The notes under the pieces: generated by a model | Told to the model about the DNA's origin: nothing | What the model saw: the letters and a program-made list of their open reading frames with translations, nothing else | Database searches by the model: none | Position numbers and translations under genes: made by a program | Assembly: GCA_020725555.1 (NCBI GenBank) | Contig: DYEU01000023.1 | Span: 82,424 to 146,423 of the forward strand | Direction: 5' to 3' | Length of the DNA stretch: 64,000 nucleotides | From: Desulfatibacillum sp. | GTDB taxonomy: Bacteria; Desulfobacterota; Desulfobacteria; Desulfobacterales; SpSt-501 | Part shown: one piece after another, positions 62,027-64,000 of the stretch | Layout of the letters: the number at the start of each line of letters is the position of its first letter | Position numbering within the stretch: position 1 is the first letter of the stretch

Positions 62027-63754
62027 ATGAGACTCTTCTGGACGCTGGGGCGTCGCTATCCGTGGCAGACCCTCATGACGCTGGCGGGGATTCTCTTCGC
62101 CGGCGTGTCGGAGGGGTTCGGGCTGTCCGCTCTCCTTCCCCTGCTCAACCGGATCTTCCAGTCCGCCTCCCCGTCCTCGGAAGCGGGGGAACTCGGCCTC
62201 CTGGTCGACCGCATCGTCGGACGGTTCCTGGCCGTCCTCGGGCTCGAGGTAACCGTCCCCGCCCTTCTCGGGCTCTTCGTGGTCTGCATCGTCCTCAAAT
62301 GCCTGCTCGTCTTCCTCGCCAACAAGCAGATCGGCTACACGGTCACCCGCATCGCCACCGAGATGCGCCTCGCCCTCCTGCAGGCCCTCTTCCAGACGCG
62401 CTGGGAATACTTCATCCGCCAGCCGGTCGGCGAGCTGACCAACGGTGTCGCGACGGAAGCCCACCGGGCCTCGCTGGCCTTTCACTTTGGAGCCCGGCTG
62501 GCCTCGATGGCCGTCGAGGCGCTGATCTACCTGAGTCTTGCGGTTCTGGTGTCCTGGCAGGCCACGCTGCTGGCGATGCTCGGCGGCGGGGTCATCCTCG
62601 TCGCCCTGCGGGGGTTGATCCGGAAAAACCGCAAGGCCGGCCGGCAGCAGACGGTCCACACCCAGGCGCTCATCGCCCAGATGACCGATCTGCTGATTTC
62701 GATCAAGCCGCTCAAGGCCATGGCGCGCGAGGAGGCCGCGGCGTTTCTCCTGAACGACCGCACCCGCAAGGTGAACCGCGCCCTGCAAAAACAGGTGCTG
62801 AGCAAGGCCTATCTGGGTTCCCTGCAGGAGCCCATCCTGACGCTGTTTCTCGTCCTCTGCCTGTACAGCGCGCTCGTCTTCTGGAAACTCTCCCTCACCG
62901 TGATCATCGCCATGGTGTTCTGCGTCGGCAAAAGCCTCAAGCAGTTCCAGAAGATCCAGCACGAGTACATCAACCTCGTGGAGTTCGAGAGCGCCTACTG
63001 GTCGCTTGCGGAAAAAATCGAGCAGGCCCTGGCCGTGCCCGAACGCCGCGGGGGGCTCGCCGCTCCGGAGCTGACGCAGGGGATCCGTTTCGAAGACGTC
63101 TCTTTCGATTACGACGCCAAACCCGTGCTGCGCGAGGTGACGCTGGAAATCGCCGCGGGCGGTTTCGTCGTCCTCTTCGGCCCCTCGGGCGCGGGCAAGA
63201 GCACGATCGCCGATCTGCTGATCGGCCTGCTCCGCCCCGCCTCCGGCGAGATCCGCATCGACGGGGTCCCCCTCTCGCAGATCGATGTGCGGGACTGGCG
63301 CCGCCGGGTCGGCTACGTGCCGCAGGAGAACGTGCTGCTCCACGACACGGTCTTCCAGAACGTGGCCCTCGGAAGCCGCGGCCTCTCCGCCGACGAGGTG
63401 AGAAACGCCCTCGTGGCGGCGGGCGCCTGGCCCTTCGTCGAGGCCCTGCCGCAGGGGATGTTTTCTGTTGTCGGTGAGCGGGGAAGCATGCTATCAGGGG
63501 GCCAACGCCAGCGCATCGCCATCGCCCGCGCGCTGGTGAAACGGCCGCGGTTGCTGATCCTGGATGAGGCGACCACCGCCCTGGATCCCGGCACCGAAAA
63601 AGAGATCTGTGCGTCGCTTCGGCGCCTGAAGGGCGAAATCACGATTCTGGCCATTTCCCATCAATCCGCCCTCCTCGAGGAGGCCGACACGGCCTACCGC
63701 GTGGAAGGCGGAAGGGTCACACGGCAACCCAAGACGGGCCTGCAGGGCCGTTAA
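62027..63754 (+). CDS. ABC exporter, fused permease-ATPase
   Basis: 575 residues: six membrane segments in the first 310 residues, then the ATPase with Walker A FGPSGAGKSTIADLLIGL, signature LSGGQRQRIAIARAL and Walker B LLILDEATTALD. It is a half transporter that dimerises, of the MsbA/lipid and polysaccharide exporter type. It lies 72 bases after spt. It could flip the sphingolipid or a glycan made by the genes that follow. The ribosome site is weak. Confidence 0.87.
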   Translation: MRLFWTLGRRYPWQTLMTLAGILFAGVSEGFGLSALLPLLNRIFQSASPSSEAGELGLLVDRIVGRFLAVLGLEVTVPALLGLFVVCIVLKCLLVFLANKQIGYTVTRIATEMRLALLQALFQTRWEYFIRQPVGELTNGVATEAHRASLAFHFGARLASMAVEALIYLSLAVLVSWQATLLAMLGGGVILVALRGLIRKNRKAGRQQTVHTQALIAQMTDLLISIKPLKAMAREEAAAFLLNDRTRKVNRALQKQVLSKAYLGSLQEPILTLFLVLCLYSALVFWKLSLTVIIAMVFCVGKSLKQFQKIQHEYINLVEFESAYWSLAEKIEQALAVPERRGGLAAPELTQGIRFEDVSFDYDAKPVLREVTLEIAAGGFVVLFGPSGAGKSTIADLLIGLLRPASGEIRIDGVPLSQIDVRDWRRRVGYVPQENVLLHDTVFQNVALGSRGLSADEVRNALVAAGAWPFVEALPQGMFSVVGERGSMLSGGQRQRIAIARALVKRPRLLILDEATTALDPGTEKEICASLRRLKGEITILAISHQSALLEEADTAYRVEGGRVTRQPKTGLQGR

Positions 63755-63811
63755 AGGCTAGGGGGCGCTCGCCGCCCCGTGCGGAGGCCCCATTTCAAGG
63801 AGGTTCGTTTC

Positions 63812-64000
63812 ATGAGACGCCTGACGATCCAGAACCGGGTCATTGACGATGCCTCGGACTGCTATGTCATTGCCGAGATCGGCCACAACCATCAGGGCAA
63901 GCTCAAGACCTGCATGGAGATGTTCAAGGTGGCCAAGGAGTGCGGGGCCGATGCGGTGAAGCTGCAGAAGCGCGACAACCGGAGCCTGTTCACGCGTGCG
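63812..64000 (+). CDS. NeuB-family sugar acid synthase, 3' end cut by window edge
   Basis: 63 codons are visible, ATG at 63812 with CAAGGAGG upstream. YVIAEIGHNHQGKLKTCMEM and AKECGADAVKLQKRDNRSLF are the start of N-acetylneuraminate/pseudaminate synthases, which condense phosphoenolpyruvate with a hexosamine. This suggests that a nonulosonic-acid glycan cluster lies just beyond the window. The exact sugar cannot be known from this piece. Confidence 0.85.
   Translation, partial: MRRLTIQNRVIDDASDCYVIAEIGHNHQGKLKTCMEMFKVAKECGADAVKLQKRDNRSLFTRA

Overview
The window is one contiguous chromosomal stretch of very G+C-rich DNA (about two thirds or more by eye) with dense, operon-packed genes. The mix suggests an anaerobic member of the Desulfobacterota (the former Deltaproteobacteria). 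The clues are a geobacter-like minor-pilin/PilY1 operon, a rho-rpmE-prfA-prmC-rpsB-tsf-pyrH-frr-uppS-cdsA-dxr-rseP housekeeping block, a long single-chain PurL, a Na+-pumping decarboxylase, a tungsten-type aldehyde:ferredoxin oxidoreductase and several sigma-54 promoters. That placement is inferred from gene content; no rRNA is present.

Layout. 1-7028 (minus): type IV pilus minor pilins and the PilY1 tip protein, with a sigma-54-like promoter at 7065-7080. 7481-21807 (minus): purine synthesis, envelope/isoprenoid/phospholipid genes, translation factors and rho. 22317-26240: cca, adk, rpsU, folC and tRNA-Arg(CCG), with recognisable sigma-70 promoters and terminators. 26308-31388: a LysR regulator, a small divergent gene and a membrane decarboxylase missing its biotin carrier. 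31558-34583 (minus): two nucleotide-sugar epimerases and an AEC transporter.

34692-49880 is the most interesting part. It is a catabolic island with a tripartite tricarboxylate (TTT) importer, a GAF-type sigma-54 activator, a LarA-type nickel-pincer racemase homologue, a two-subunit UxaA/SuyAB-type lyase, a beta-hydroxyacid dehydrogenase, a TRAP importer, a tungsten aldehyde oxidoreductase and MoaD/ThiF-like proteins. Both the TTT operon and the LarA-to-ThiF operon have sigma-54 promoters, and a shared 9-mer lies upstream of each, so the adjacent activator probably controls both. I propose a C3 2-hydroxyacid route, with sulfolactate or dihydroxypropanesulfonate as the leading candidate substrate. 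The pathway is inference; the parts and their order are seen.

49949-57194: a lipoprotein, a PilZ protein, a TAM41-like CDP-diacylglycerol synthase overlapping a diacylglycerol kinase, a divergent metallophosphoesterase (both sides apparently leaderless), and a nucleotidyltransferase-lptF-lptG operon. 57615-64000 (plus): an acyl-AMP ligase, a CerR-like reductase, an acyl carrier protein, a serine palmitoyltransferase-like enzyme and an ABC exporter, which looks like a bacterial sphingolipid cluster, followed by the start of a NeuB-family gene cut by the window edge.
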